DNA from: Lentisphaeria bacterium
GTDB lineage: Bacteria > Verrucomicrobiota > Lentisphaeria > Victivallales > UBA1829
Reading direction: 5' to 3'
Length of the DNA stretch: 64,000 nt
NCBI GenBank assembly: GCA_017456805.1
Contig: JAFTIQ010000031.1
Coordinates: 62,001 to 126,000 of the forward strand
The notes beneath the pieces were generated by a model. It saw only the letters and a list, made by a program, of their open reading frames with translations, had not been told where the DNA came from and searched no databases. Below are positions 9,759-18,368 of this stretch, piece by piece; positions within the stretch are counted from its first letter, which is position 1, and the number at the start of each line of letters is the position of its first letter. The translations under genes were made by a program, and so were the position numbers.

Positions 9759-12046
9759 CAGCGGGTCAGAGAGAATTGACAGCTCTGTTTCTGACCGGTT
9801 GCCAGTTCCTCTGCAAAAATCCGGAACGTGCCATCCGGCGCGTTGAAAGGAATCGTGATCTCCCCTTCCAGAACTCCGTTTTTCAGAACATTGTAATGAT
9901 CTGTCAAAACTGTTTTTCCGTCAGCAGAAACAATTTTGATTCTGACAGGGATCAGACCTTCGCCGTTAACAAGCTCTGCTCTGTATTTGAGTCCGCTGCC
10001 CCGTGCAGCTGTTGCCGGAGATTCTACAGTGAGCACACCCAGTTTGTTTTTGGTAAAAAGGATGATTTTTCCGCCGCAGGATGGAAGATCAAGAGCGATC
10101 TGATGATTTTTGAAGGGAATCATCTTCCGGCTGGTCAAATCATAGGCATAACGGTATTTTGAAGTCCGCACTTCAAATGTGACCTTCTGCGGAACCCCTT
10201 TTTCCCGGACCTTTCCGAATCTTCCATAAACTTCTCCCGGAATACGCAGGTCATTGACTGCAAACAGGTAATGAGCTCCGGAAGCCTGCAAATGATTCCA
10301 GAACACATTTTGGGCATCGGTCATGAATCCGGTTTTGACATGCTGCTTCAGGATTTGGGGCAATCCGGAATCAAGAGCTTTTGCATCCGCTTCCCGGCGG
10401 AGCTCCTGCATCCCTTCAATGTAACCGGGGCTTGCAGTGTTCCCTTTGTATTGACGCAGCAGTTCCTGTTCTTTTTTCAGGATCTCCCGTTCATCGATTT
10501 TGGGGTTCCGGATTATTTGGACATTCTTTAACCCTTTGACTCTCAGGTTGTTATCCGCGATCAGGATCCCGCCGCGGTCGGTGAAGTCATTCAGATGCCT
10601 GACAGCCATTTCCGGCAAAGCATATCCGTTGGGCAGCACAATGACATCGTAATTTCCGATCCCTTTTTCAATATCATTATCATAAAGAATGTCAAAGGGG
10701 ATCCCTGTCCGGATCAGCGCATTGCCGAGCGGTCCATAGTTCGGCCAGCGGATATTTCCGAAAAGCGAAGAAGCAAAACTGTTGATCATCGCAACCCGTC
10801 TCGGCGCGTTTTTCCATTGGGGCATCAAGGCTCCGAATGGAACCCAAAGCTCCCGGGAAATCTTCTGAAACTCATCTTTCAATCCCGGCGGCTGACAGTA
10901 AATGCTTAACTTTTTCTCCTTGATCGCCCGTGTTGTCGCAGCATAATCTCCATCCCCGGCAAGCGCAATCACATCCTCCGGTGTTTGACTTTGACCTTCG
11001 CTGAATGCTCTTCCTGTGTTCCAGAAAGAGATCACCCACATGGGTCGGCTGGCAACAATATAACATGCTTCCCGGAACATATCTCTGGTGGGAAGACAGT
11101 TGAAGGGGGCTGCCATACCGGCTTTGAACAGAAACTGCGGCATGGATGAGGTCGTCATGTGCGGCATCCCGCGGGTCACGGCACCCAGCCCTTCCACATG
11201 GCTGACCGCCGAACTCAGTTCCGGGTAGTAAAACCAATCCTGCGCAACATTGATCTTCCGGTAACTCTGAAGTGCCGGACGGCGCATGACAGGATCCTGC
11301 ATCATCATGGTATCGGGCCGGATCGAAAGAATCGTTTCCGCAAGAAGATCATTGCTGACCACTTCCGTTCCGCCGTTGGAACTGTGACGGTCCCGCAAAT
11401 AGGCATACAGCGGATTGTCTGCCGGGATCGCGCGGCTGGCAGGAATCAGCTCAGGCGCTTTCCCCGTATGAAGATATCCGCCGGGATGGAACGTTGCCCA
11501 TCTCGTCCGTGCCGTTTTATCTTTCAGACGCCACCGGTTCAGATCCAGACCAAACTGCTCTTTGACTCTCCGGATCTCATGTTCCGCCAAATTTGTTCCG
11601 GTTTCACCGGCTCCTCCGGTATGCATTTCCGAGTTCAGAACAATGGCTTTGAAGGTGGGGGCATCCCGCAGCTCTTCTCCAATCATTCTTGCATATTTGA
11701 TCACATCCTGCTGAACATATTCTGACCGGATATCCGGATAGATCCGTTTCCCGAAGGAATTCACAGCAAAATCTTCCGGATGAGTCGGTCGGGGCGTTCC
11801 GAAATAATTCAAATTGAAATTACAGTAAAGTCCTTCCCGGGCACGGGCATTGATATCATCCGGATTTCTTCCGTACGCAATGGTGACTCCCGCCTCGGCA
11901 AAACCGGGTTTATATTCATGCCATGCATTGACTTGCACATTGTTCCAGCGGCGCATTTCTCTGACGATTTCCACCGGATATTTTCCGCTGATCCTGGAAC
12001 CGTTTTTCCCGATACAGGTCAATTCCAGCTCATACTTCCCCGGCAT
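9758..12046 (-). CDS. Glycoside hydrolase-like protein, probably the C-terminal part of a frameshifted LamG-GH fusion
   Basis: From the first ATG the frame gives 762 aa, but the same frame stays open and protein-like upstream to 12247 (for example PVNAGISTVRFQSKTEIE and a beta-sandwich segment), with no convincing start. The visible product has a probable barrel (residues about 30-480: WHEYKPGFAEAGVTIAYGR, LNSEMHTGG with a candidate acidic residue, MWVISFWNTGR), then a class-I-amidotransferase-like domain as in GH42 trimerisation regions (IPFDILYDND, YDVIVLPNGYALPE, GGILIADNN), and a C-terminal beta domain. I take it to be an uncharacterised retaining-type glycosidase. It is last in unit 2, downstream of a heparinase-like lyase. 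The real N-terminus most likely comes from the LamG frame through a -1 shift. Confidence 0.65.
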   Translation of the reverse strand: MPGKYELELTCIGKNGSRISGKYPVEIVREMRRWNNVQVNAWHEYKPGFAEAGVTIAYGRNPDDINARAREGLYCNFNLNYFGTPRPTHPEDFAVNSFGKRIYPDIRSEYVQQDVIKYARMIGEELRDAPTFKAIVLNSEMHTGGAGETGTNLAEHEIRRVKEQFGLDLNRWRLKDKTARTRWATFHPGGYLHTGKAPELIPASRAIPADNPLYAYLRDRHSSNGGTEVVSNDLLAETILSIRPDTMMMQDPVMRRPALQSYRKINVAQDWFYYPELSSAVSHVEGLGAVTRGMPHMTTSSMPQFLFKAGMAAPFNCLPTRDMFREACYIVASRPMWVISFWNTGRAFSEGQSQTPEDVIALAGDGDYAATTRAIKEKKLSIYCQPPGLKDEFQKISRELWVPFGALMPQWKNAPRRVAMINSFASSLFGNIRWPNYGPLGNALIRTGIPFDILYDNDIEKGIGNYDVIVLPNGYALPEMAVRHLNDFTDRGGILIADNNLRVKGLKNVQIIRNPKIDEREILKKEQELLRQYKGNTASPGYIEGMQELRREADAKALDSGLPQILKQHVKTGFMTDAQNVFWNHLQASGAHYLFAVNDLRIPGEVYGRFGKVREKGVPQKVTFEVRTSKYRYAYDLTSRKMIPFKNHQIALDLPSCGGKIILFTKNKLGVLTVESPATAARGSGLKYRAELVNGEGLIPVRIKIVSADGKTVLTDHYNVLKNGVLEGEITIPFNAPDGTFRIFAEELATGQKQSCQFSLTR

Positions 12047-12171
12047 CAGAAATGCAGGGTCAAATTGACAGATAACGCTGCTGCCGTCAATAGAAACCTT
12101 TCCGGTCCGGAATCCGCCGATCCGGAATTCTGCCCGTTCAATTTCAGTTTTACTTTGAAATCTGACCGTGC

Positions 12172-12247
12172 TTATCCCCGCGTTGACGGGGAAGACGCAA
12201 AAGGGGTCAGGCAGGAAACCTCCTTCTTCGGAAGTTTTTTGGAAAGA
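12172..12247 (-). other. -1 frameshift zone joining the LamG frame to the GH frame
   Basis: The LamG frame runs to a TAA at 12172-12174, and the GH frame is open from just after a TGA at 12248-12250, so the two overlap for about 75 nt. Within the overlap the minus strand has six consecutive A (12235-12240) preceded by CC, read as AAA AAA. A -1 shift there gives a continuous 1219-aa protein reading SKKTSEEGGFLPDP across the junction. Total length 13416 to 9758 plus one base is divisible by three. Explanations: a lost A in a homopolymer (true mutation or sequencing error), or programmed -1 slippage. Confidence 0.7.
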
Positions 12248-13416
12248 TCAGGATCTTTTGAAAATTCCTGAATTTCCGCATCGGTCAGAGTCTGATCAAA
12301 CAGAGTGAAATTCCGGAAAACACCGTTTGCGGATGCCTGAATGGTGCGGCTTCCGATGTAGATCTGTTTTTTGGTAAAAGGTTTACCGGGGGCTGCAACT
12401 TCTCCAAGTTTCTTGCCGTCAACCCAGATCGCAAATTTATCTTTATCCCAGTTCACAACGATCTGATAGGTCTTGCCAGGTTCAAATTCCGCGTTTTTGG
12501 TCCAGAGCTGTTTCCCGCGGAATGCAACCTGATAACGGTATGCCGTCTTATTATAAATATTATAGGTACATGAAATTTCAGGTCTCCAGCCGCCATCGGT
12601 TGAGAAGAGATCGTTCCAGCCGCATTTGACCGCAGGGGTGTAGGAGAAGGCGATTGCTCCGGCAACTCCCATTTCCGGTTTCAAGCCGGGAAGGAAAAAC
12701 CGGTCTGCATCACGATGCGCTCCGGGAGCAACGTAAGTTGTGGGACCATCAGGATTCGGATAGACTCCGGGGCCTTCCAGCATGGGAGCGGAGATGACCA
12801 CATCTTCCCCCTGGAAATCCGCCCGGAAAGATTCCGCAAATGCATCAGGTTTTTTCGCTGTCCCGCCATCGAATTTGATGAAATAGCGTTTCCATTCACC
12901 GGTCAGAACAAAGTTTTCTGCCGGGAGTGTTTTTTCGCTTCCGCTTGCTTTAAGTTTCAGAATTCCGGTAACTTTCAGCGTTCCTTTTCCTTTGGCATAG
13001 AAAGAGAAAGTATGCTTGCCGCTGAGCATGGGAACCAATTTCACCGGATTCAATTTCCAGCTTCCTGAAAATGCAAAACCATCCTTATAGATTCCGGCTG
13101 TTTTTTTCCCGGCAGGGGTAAAAATGCTGCCGTCAGCAGGAAGAATATTTACAGCTCCGCGTTCTTTGTCTTTCCCCCCGTGTTCCATCAGAAGACCGCT
13201 GTTCCAGAAACGGGGAATATTGGTTCCAACTTCCTGAAAATCAGGAGTTAAAGCTGTGGAGTTCCGTTTGAAAACAGCTTCCATGGAAACGGCACCATTG
13301 GCAGAATAGACACTGAGATCTTTCTGCAGCGGCATATATTTGTAGATTTTGTCCTTGAGTTCTGCATGAGCTCCAAGAACCGCAAGCGCGAGTGTTCCGA
13401 TCAGCAATCGTTTCAT
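12172..13416 (-). CDS. Secreted LamG-domain protein (probable N-terminal part of a LamG-GH fusion)
   Basis: 414 aa with signal peptide MKRLLIGTLALAVLGAHA. Residues about 60-215 look like a first beta-sandwich (carbohydrate-binding type, SFYAKGKGTLKVTG). Residues about 235-400 form a LamG domain ending in the characteristic DQTLTDAEIQEFSKDPDL. The ATG has GGAGGT 9 nt upstream and overlaps the stop of the heparinase-like gene by 4 nt, implying translational coupling. The last 15 or so residues (from KKEVSCLTP) look unlike a natural end and coincide with the frameshift zone. The intact protein probably continued into the glycosidase downstream. Likely function: substrate targeting for that catalytic region. 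Confidence 0.75.
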   Translation of the reverse strand: MKRLLIGTLALAVLGAHAELKDKIYKYMPLQKDLSVYSANGAVSMEAVFKRNSTALTPDFQEVGTNIPRFWNSGLLMEHGGKDKERGAVNILPADGSIFTPAGKKTAGIYKDGFAFSGSWKLNPVKLVPMLSGKHTFSFYAKGKGTLKVTGILKLKASGSEKTLPAENFVLTGEWKRYFIKFDGGTAKKPDAFAESFRADFQGEDVVISAPMLEGPGVYPNPDGPTTYVAPGAHRDADRFFLPGLKPEMGVAGAIAFSYTPAVKCGWNDLFSTDGGWRPEISCTYNIYNKTAYRYQVAFRGKQLWTKNAEFEPGKTYQIVVNWDKDKFAIWVDGKKLGEVAAPGKPFTKKQIYIGSRTIQASANGVFRNFTLFDQTLTDAEIQEFSKDPDLSKKLPKKEVSCLTPFASSPSTRG

Positions 13417-16274
13417 TTCTTGATTACCTCCAATTTATTGATAGTTTTAAGGTTTCCGAATTTCAATTCTTTTCCGGTCCGGTTGATGACAACGTAATAG
13501 ACACCGGAATCTGCTGTAATTTCCCAGACAGCTGAGAGGGGATCAGCCGGCGTAAACGGCATGCTTCTGACCGCTTTGATCCGTTCGCTTCCGCCGTTTT
13601 TCACCACGTCAAACGCACAGGCAAATTCAGCATCTTTCCCCTGCTGCCGCAGCAGAAGCATGGGGCCGGGGGCAGGTTTGTGGCCTCTGCCGATCATGAA
13701 TTTTGCGACCGTTGTTTTCTGAGGCAGGGCGAAGGTCAGGTAAAGTTTCCGATCCGGTTTCGGTCTGACATCAAAACCGCGCAATGCGGTGGATCGGGGA
13801 ATATCCACATTCACTTTCAACCCGTCTGCGGCAGGGGCACAGAAGGAACTTTTCACATGTTTGTAACTTGTTTTCAGCTGTTCCGTAAAATTGCCCGGGA
13901 CATTGAATTCGAATGAGCCTTTTTTTGCCCAGGGCTGCCAGGGGGCATAGAAGGGCCAGTCAAAGGTGTGAACCTTGCCATCGCGGGCATGAAGCTTGTC
14001 TCCGATAAACATGATCCCGTCAAAAATCGCCATGACCCGGGAGAAATCAATATCGGGATAGAGTCTGGATTCCGGATTTTCTGTGATCAGCAATGCCGGC
14101 ATGGATTTTCTTGGCAGAAATACCGCCAGCGTGGAGGGGTTCGGAGCTGCATCTTTTTCATCAACCACGATCGTATTATGGGAGATGGTTGCATCCATAG
14201 CCGCGCCGGGATTGGTGTAGCCCACACGATGGACTTCATGAGAGAGCATTCCGTTTTCGTCGAAGAGACGGAAGTTCAGCCGGTCAAATTCCAACCGGTC
14301 CCAACCCATGATCCAGTTGATTGCGGCGGCACGATAACCGTATTTGCTTTTTTCCCTGAGCCATGCGTAACCGTTATTTTTCTGAAGTGCGCTGGGCAGA
14401 TCAAGGGTATCGGGCACATCTTCCGGTTTGATTCCTTCCGGCAGCTTGTTGATCAGTTTCAGCGTGGGAAGATATCTTTCATCCCGGAAAAGTTTCCATG
14501 CCTGAACATAAGTGCTGCGCAAGGTGGAATCTGCAACCCCGGCGGGAGTGTTTTCAATCCCGTAATCATAGATCGGTTTGAATTTTTCACCGATGAGTTC
14601 CACACCGCATCCGCGCATTCTTTCTGCAAATTTCAGCAGAGGAACTACGCCGAACCAGTGATAAACCCCGCCTTCCAGAGCCATTCCGTCAGCGGTAAAT
14701 CCCTTATCCTGAAAACTGTGGAACCCGTGATCTCCATAAAGTGCATCTCCGAACAGGTTCTGACAGCGGTTCAGGACGATTGCCGCTGTGCCGTATGCGC
14801 CGATATGGTGCAGCTGCATGTTGGTAAATTCAATGTTATGAGTGTAAAGTTCTTTCATCAGAGGCAGAAAAATTGTATTTTCAATGGATTCCCGGTCACT
14901 CTTTCCGAACGCAGCAGAATCTTTGACCGCAGCATAACCTTCCACACCGTCCACAAGGAAATAACTCAAATCAAGGGTGGTGAAGGTCAGACGGGATCCT
15001 CCGGAAGTGGAGGAAGGTGCTTGCGGCGGAAGGAAATTGAACCAGTGAACATATTCCAGAAGAATATCCCGGATCTTTTCAGCATAAGCCAGATTTCCGG
15101 TCAGTTTGTAAGCCTGACCCATCCGCTTGATCGCTGCAAAGGTCTGCTGGTGATGATGATAAATATAGGAAGCTGTCACATTTTTCTGATCGCTGATATC
15201 TGCCCCGGTTTTCCGGTCGCGGACACGGAAGAAGCTCAGAGCCTCCATTTCTCTTGGTTTGAAAATTGCGCAATATGCGGGAACCACCTGCGGCGGAACA
15301 CTGAAAGGAACCAGGATATCCTGATCTGCCTGAGCAATCAGTTTTTTCCGGTCAGCTTCTTTTGCCGGAAGTTCCAGCTGATATCCGCTCTTCTGAATGG
15401 GAATGGTCGCCCAGACGTAACGCGGGCGGAATCCGATCAGCGGGAAGACCGGAGGAGCATCCGGGAAGACCAGTTTCGGAAGGACCCGTTCGCTGTAAAG
15501 AACAGGGAGCTTTGCTGCATCTCTTTTGCTGATAGAGAGTTCCAATTCAACCGTTACCTGTTCCCGGGGGGCGAGTGATAAGGTCTTCTCTGTCCAGTTC
15601 GCTTTGAAATGTTTCAATCGTTTCGTATCAATGACCATATTGATTTTCCGGGGGGAGGCTTCCCGGTTCAGGACGGTCAGTTTATAGCGCCAGGTGTAAG
15701 AGAACCAGCCTTCTTCAAATTCAGCGGCAAGTTCATCGAAAGAGAGATCTGCACTTCGGCGGATGAACTCAATGGAATGGATTTCCGTTTCCCGGTCAGC
15801 GGGCTCACCGGGCGTTCTGCGATATTTTTTCACAAGCGAGATTTCAAGTTTTCTTCCATCTCTTGGCTTTTGCCCGTGCCACCAGCCGTCATCGTCGCGG
15901 CGGAGATCAAAACGGAGATCGGTCAATTCCTTTTCTGGAATATCTGTTTTGGAATACCAGCTCCGCATCTGATCCTTTGAGGGATAATCCGTGATTCTGA
16001 CCATCAGCCCGGAATTTGCCTTTGTATTTTTCAAAAGCACCCGGATTTCATCATAATCGTTGGGCATGACCTTCAACGCATCCAAATCCAGCACGATTTT
16101 CTGTTGTTCCAGGTTTGCCGGGATTTTCCAGAGCCACACACCGGAGGCTTGTTTGATCAATCCGCTCTTGCTGAGATCAAATTTGTAACTGGAACTTTTC
16201 TGCGATTGCGGAACCGGTGCCGCAATGACACCGGCAATGACAGCTGAAAATAAAATGGTTAGAAGCTTTTTCAT
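13413..16274 (-). CDS. Heparinase II/III-like polysaccharide lyase, secreted
   Basis: 953 aa with signal peptide MKKLLTILFSAVIAGVIA. An N-terminal beta-sandwich (to about residue 300) is followed by an alpha/alpha-toroid region (HHHQQTFAAIKRMGQAYKLTG, NMQLHHIGAYGTAAIVLN, ALEGGVYHWFGV). The C-terminal heparinase II/III-type beta-sandwich carries SHNTIVVDEKD, a near-standard family motif. This architecture fits uronic-acid-cleaving lyases (PL12, PL15, PL17, PL21 type), which break acidic polysaccharides such as alginate or glycosaminoglycans by beta-elimination; the subfamily is not determined. It follows the pseudopilin gene by about 120 bp containing a 25-bp dyad, and overlaps the LamG gene by 4 nt. 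Location: periplasm or outside the cell. Confidence 0.75.
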   Translation of the reverse strand: MKKLLTILFSAVIAGVIAAPVPQSQKSSSYKFDLSKSGLIKQASGVWLWKIPANLEQQKIVLDLDALKVMPNDYDEIRVLLKNTKANSGLMVRITDYPSKDQMRSWYSKTDIPEKELTDLRFDLRRDDDGWWHGQKPRDGRKLEISLVKKYRRTPGEPADRETEIHSIEFIRRSADLSFDELAAEFEEGWFSYTWRYKLTVLNREASPRKINMVIDTKRLKHFKANWTEKTLSLAPREQVTVELELSISKRDAAKLPVLYSERVLPKLVFPDAPPVFPLIGFRPRYVWATIPIQKSGYQLELPAKEADRKKLIAQADQDILVPFSVPPQVVPAYCAIFKPREMEALSFFRVRDRKTGADISDQKNVTASYIYHHHQQTFAAIKRMGQAYKLTGNLAYAEKIRDILLEYVHWFNFLPPQAPSSTSGGSRLTFTTLDLSYFLVDGVEGYAAVKDSAAFGKSDRESIENTIFLPLMKELYTHNIEFTNMQLHHIGAYGTAAIVLNRCQNLFGDALYGDHGFHSFQDKGFTADGMALEGGVYHWFGVVPLLKFAERMRGCGVELIGEKFKPIYDYGIENTPAGVADSTLRSTYVQAWKLFRDERYLPTLKLINKLPEGIKPEDVPDTLDLPSALQKNNGYAWLREKSKYGYRAAAINWIMGWDRLEFDRLNFRLFDENGMLSHEVHRVGYTNPGAAMDATISHNTIVVDEKDAAPNPSTLAVFLPRKSMPALLITENPESRLYPDIDFSRVMAIFDGIMFIGDKLHARDGKVHTFDWPFYAPWQPWAKKGSFEFNVPGNFTEQLKTSYKHVKSSFCAPAADGLKVNVDIPRSTALRGFDVRPKPDRKLYLTFALPQKTTVAKFMIGRGHKPAPGPMLLLRQQGKDAEFACAFDVVKNGGSERIKAVRSMPFTPADPLSAVWEITADSGVYYVVINRTGKELKFGNLKTINKLEVIKK

Positions 16275-16308
16275 GCAGCAGCCTTTTGATTTTTTTTGTT
16301 CATATTCT

Positions 16309-16333
16309 ATACCGGAATCATTGATCCCGGTAT
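16309..16333. promoter_or_regulatory. 25-bp near-perfect dyad upstream of the lyase gene
   Basis: Arms ATACCGG-A-ATCA (16309-16320) and TGAT-C-CCGGTAT (16322-16333) pair over 12 bp with one mismatch around a single central base. The very small centre favours a protein-binding operator over an RNA hairpin. It lies 35 bp before the lyase start codon, between pseudopilin and lyase. The half-site ATACCGG recurs at 18193-18199 ahead of the LacI-type regulator gene of the same unit. Confidence 0.5.
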
Positions 16334-16394
16334 GAAAAAGAATATATCATCTTCAGAAAAATGCAAATCTCTTTGCGAAAAAAATCTGTTTTTT

Positions 16395-17135
16395 TCACAG
16401 TCCCGGAATTTCCGGAGTCCCGACCACTCTGCCAAGATGGAACACTGTATTCAGCCGTCCTCCCTGAGAGACCGTCGGATATGATTCATAGGAAGGGATC
16501 CCTTTATATCCTCTTGTTTCTGCATGTCCATCTACAAACACAACATTGGCTTTTTTATTATGAATGAAGTGTGTTCTTGTTTCCCCGGAAGCTGAACTTT
16601 CCGTTCCGCTCCAGTTGCCGTGACGGTAATTTTCCACCATCATCCCGCTTCCGGACGGCTGCCGCAGACTGGTGAACTTCCGGATCGGTGTGCTCCATGC
16701 CCCCGCATGAAATCCTCCGTGACTGATGGTTCCGGATGCCATATAAATATTCATGCCGTAGGTCGTTTTAACGGCTGAATAACCGCCCATTTTTGCAATG
16801 ATTGAAGGACAGTTGGACAAATTCACGCTTTCTGAGCCTGTGTACTGTATTTTCAATCTTTTCTGCCAATACCAGATATCGCTGTAAACATATGCCCCGT
16901 AATCAACTCCTTTGTAGGTGGTCTTCACAAAAGGAAGATAATCATCGCTGTCGCCGGCGTAGAGCAGACAGAGAGCTCCCATTTGCTTGATGTTGCTGAG
17001 ACAGTTTTTGGTGCGTCCATTTTCCCGTGCACTGTTCAGTGCCGGCAGAAGCATCCCGGCAAGAATTGCGATAATTGCAATCACAACCAGAAGCTCAATC
17101 AGGGTAAAAATGTGTTTTTTTCGATGATTTGTCAT
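16395..17135 (-). CDS. Prepilin-type N-terminal cleavage domain protein (DUF1559-type pseudopilin), unit 2
   Basis: 246 aa. Leader MTNHRKKHI precedes [20 protein letters not shown]; the residue before the cleavage site is Ile, not Gly, while the +5 Glu is kept. The H-x9-DG motif is present (His in THFIHNKK, then FVDGHAE). SD AAGGAGG is 5 nt from the ATG. The start codon overlaps by 4 nt (ATGA) the stop of the restored LacI-type reading frame, so regulator and pseudopilin are translationally coupled. It precedes the heparinase-like lyase. Role as for the other pseudopilins: a candidate membrane-anchored or secretion-associated partner of this unit. Confidence 0.88.
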   Translation of the reverse strand: MTNHRKKHIFTLIELLVVIAIIAILAGMLLPALNSARENGRTKNCLSNIKQMGALCLLYAGDSDDYLPFVKTTYKGVDYGAYVYSDIWYWQKRLKIQYTGSESVNLSNCPSIIAKMGGYSAVKTTYGMNIYMASGTISHGGFHAGAWSTPIRKFTSLRQPSGSGMMVENYRHGNWSGTESSASGETRTHFIHNKKANVVFVDGHAETRGYKGIPSYESYPTVSQGGRLNTVFHLGRVVGTPEIPGL

Positions 17136-17403
17136 AACATCCTCCTTGTTAAAGTATTTCTTATCATAAATTCAGGTCTGATATCTACCCTTACATTTTT
17201 TCTGCGACCGGAGCAGATCTCTTCATAAAGATGAATTACTGCAAGGGACCCCATCTCTTTGAAATTGAAATCCAAACTGCTGATATTAAGATCACGGCTC
17301 CTTGTATTGTCAAATCCGATGATCGCCGCATCTTTAAAGGGCTTGATCCCTTTTTTCTCCAGACTGGCGATCCAGTACGGCAGATATCCATCCCCGCAGA
17401 AAA
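17132..17403 (-). pseudogene. C-terminal part of the LacI-type regulator, in the -1 frame
   Basis: After the five-T run on the minus strand (plus-strand A at 17400-17404) the -1 frame reads CGDGYLPYWIASLEKKGIKP and then AAIIGFDN, the textbook end of the LacI effector domain. It runs without a stop to TGA at 17132-17134, overlapping the pseudopilin ATG. One missing base in the homopolymer explains the break. With it restored the regulator would be 330 aa, the normal family length. Confidence 0.85.
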
Positions 17404-18123
17404 AGCATCCGGAAATTTTCCGTTCCGGAGCAGAGAATCGATCGCTTCCGAAAAATAAGGGATCAGGTCCGCTGATAATTTATAGGGAATTTCAACACTC
17501 CGGCAGTATTCCGTGGAATATCCGAACTCTCTCAGACAGTATAAAAATGTCTGTTCCGATTCAAAATGATGCAGGATCTGAGTCGGAAAACCGATTCTGG
17601 AAACAAAGATCCCGCTGATCCTCTGATACCCCAGTTCCTGAAGCGTTTTGATCACCTGATAATGTCCGGCAAGATAATTCGGCATGAAATAATTGATATC
17701 AATCCCGGGGATATACTCATTCAGCATGATCTGCGGCAGATCTTCCGGAAGATCTTTCACAAAATAACTGTAATCCTCCAGCGGGCCGACTGTGAGAAGT
17801 CCATCAAATTTCTGCTTTTGATAAAGTGCAGCAAGATCCTGCGGTTCCGTGACCAAAAGCTGGTAATCCAGTTTTTTGACTTCGTTCTGGATCGCAGAGA
17901 TGAGCGGTTTGTAAAAGATTCTGTCTGACTTCCGCTTGACGATTGCCAGTGCGATCTGGAAACTTTTAGCGGAGTGGAACAGTTCCGGTGCATGTTTTGC
18001 GCAGTATTCCCGGATTTTCTTACGGAGTTCCCTGCTGCATTTTTTGCTGTCCGGCCTGTTCAGGGCATAGGATACCGTAACCTGGGATATCCCGAAAATC
18101 TTTGCTATGTCGCTTTGTGTCAT
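17236..18123 (-). CDS. LacI-family transcriptional regulator, frameshifted near its C-terminus
   Basis: Start taken as ATG at 18123 (GGAGAG 8 nt upstream). An N-terminal HTH (TQSDIAKIFGISQVTVSYALN) is followed by a periplasmic-binding-protein-like domain (IALAIVKRKSDRIFYKPL, FDGLLTVGPLEDY, LQELGYQRISGIFVSR). Up to about residue 240 the protein is a normal LacI regulator. From PDAFSAGMDICRTGS on, the frame is aberrant, because the genuine end (AAIIGFDN) is found in the -1 frame. If the frameshift is real, the last 60 or so residues are replaced and sugar response would likely be impaired. It is first in unit 2 and probably controls the pseudopilin, lyase and LamG/GH genes downstream. The effector is unknown. 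Confidence 0.85.
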   Translation of the reverse strand: MTQSDIAKIFGISQVTVSYALNRPDSKKCSRELRKKIREYCAKHAPELFHSAKSFQIALAIVKRKSDRIFYKPLISAIQNEVKKLDYQLLVTEPQDLAALYQKQKFDGLLTVGPLEDYSYFVKDLPEDLPQIMLNEYIPGIDINYFMPNYLAGHYQVIKTLQELGYQRISGIFVSRIGFPTQILHHFESEQTFLYCLREFGYSTEYCRSVEIPYKLSADLIPYFSEAIDSLLRNGKFPDAFSAGMDICRTGSPVWRKKGSSPLKMRRSSDLTIQGAVILISAVWISISKRWGPLQ

Positions 18124-18307
18124 CAACCCTTCTCTCCATTAAAATCCTGTCCTAATATATATTATAAAAAATGAAAAAACAACCCCCGGAGCATACCGGC
18201 AAGCTATAAAATAGGCTATATTATCTGAAATTTTATTATTTTTCCCGCAGAAACAATTCCTGAGAACATTATGATTGAAAAAAATGGTGAAATTTTCTGT
18301 TTTATCC

Positions 18308-18335
18308 TTGAAAAATCACTCTTTTCTGATATAGT
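18308..18335 (+). promoter_or_regulatory. Probable promoter of the IclR-SIS operon
   Basis: TTGAAA (18308-18313), 16 bp, TATAGT (18330-18335), about 30 bp before the IclR start codon. AAAGG lies 14 nt before that ATG, an unusually long spacing. Confidence 0.55.
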
Positions 18336-18368
18336 AATTTCAAAATACAGAAAGGTTAATTTCATATT

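Noticed and set aside
9400..9846. Overlapping plus-strand frame of 148 codons in another phase
   Set aside because: It runs through the terminator hairpin at 9725-9758; the 99-aa frame at 9405-9704 has the Shine-Dalgarno and stops before the terminator.
13968..15578. Plus-strand open frame of 536 codons
   Set aside because: Opposite the heparinase-like lyase gene, which has a signal peptide and the family motif.
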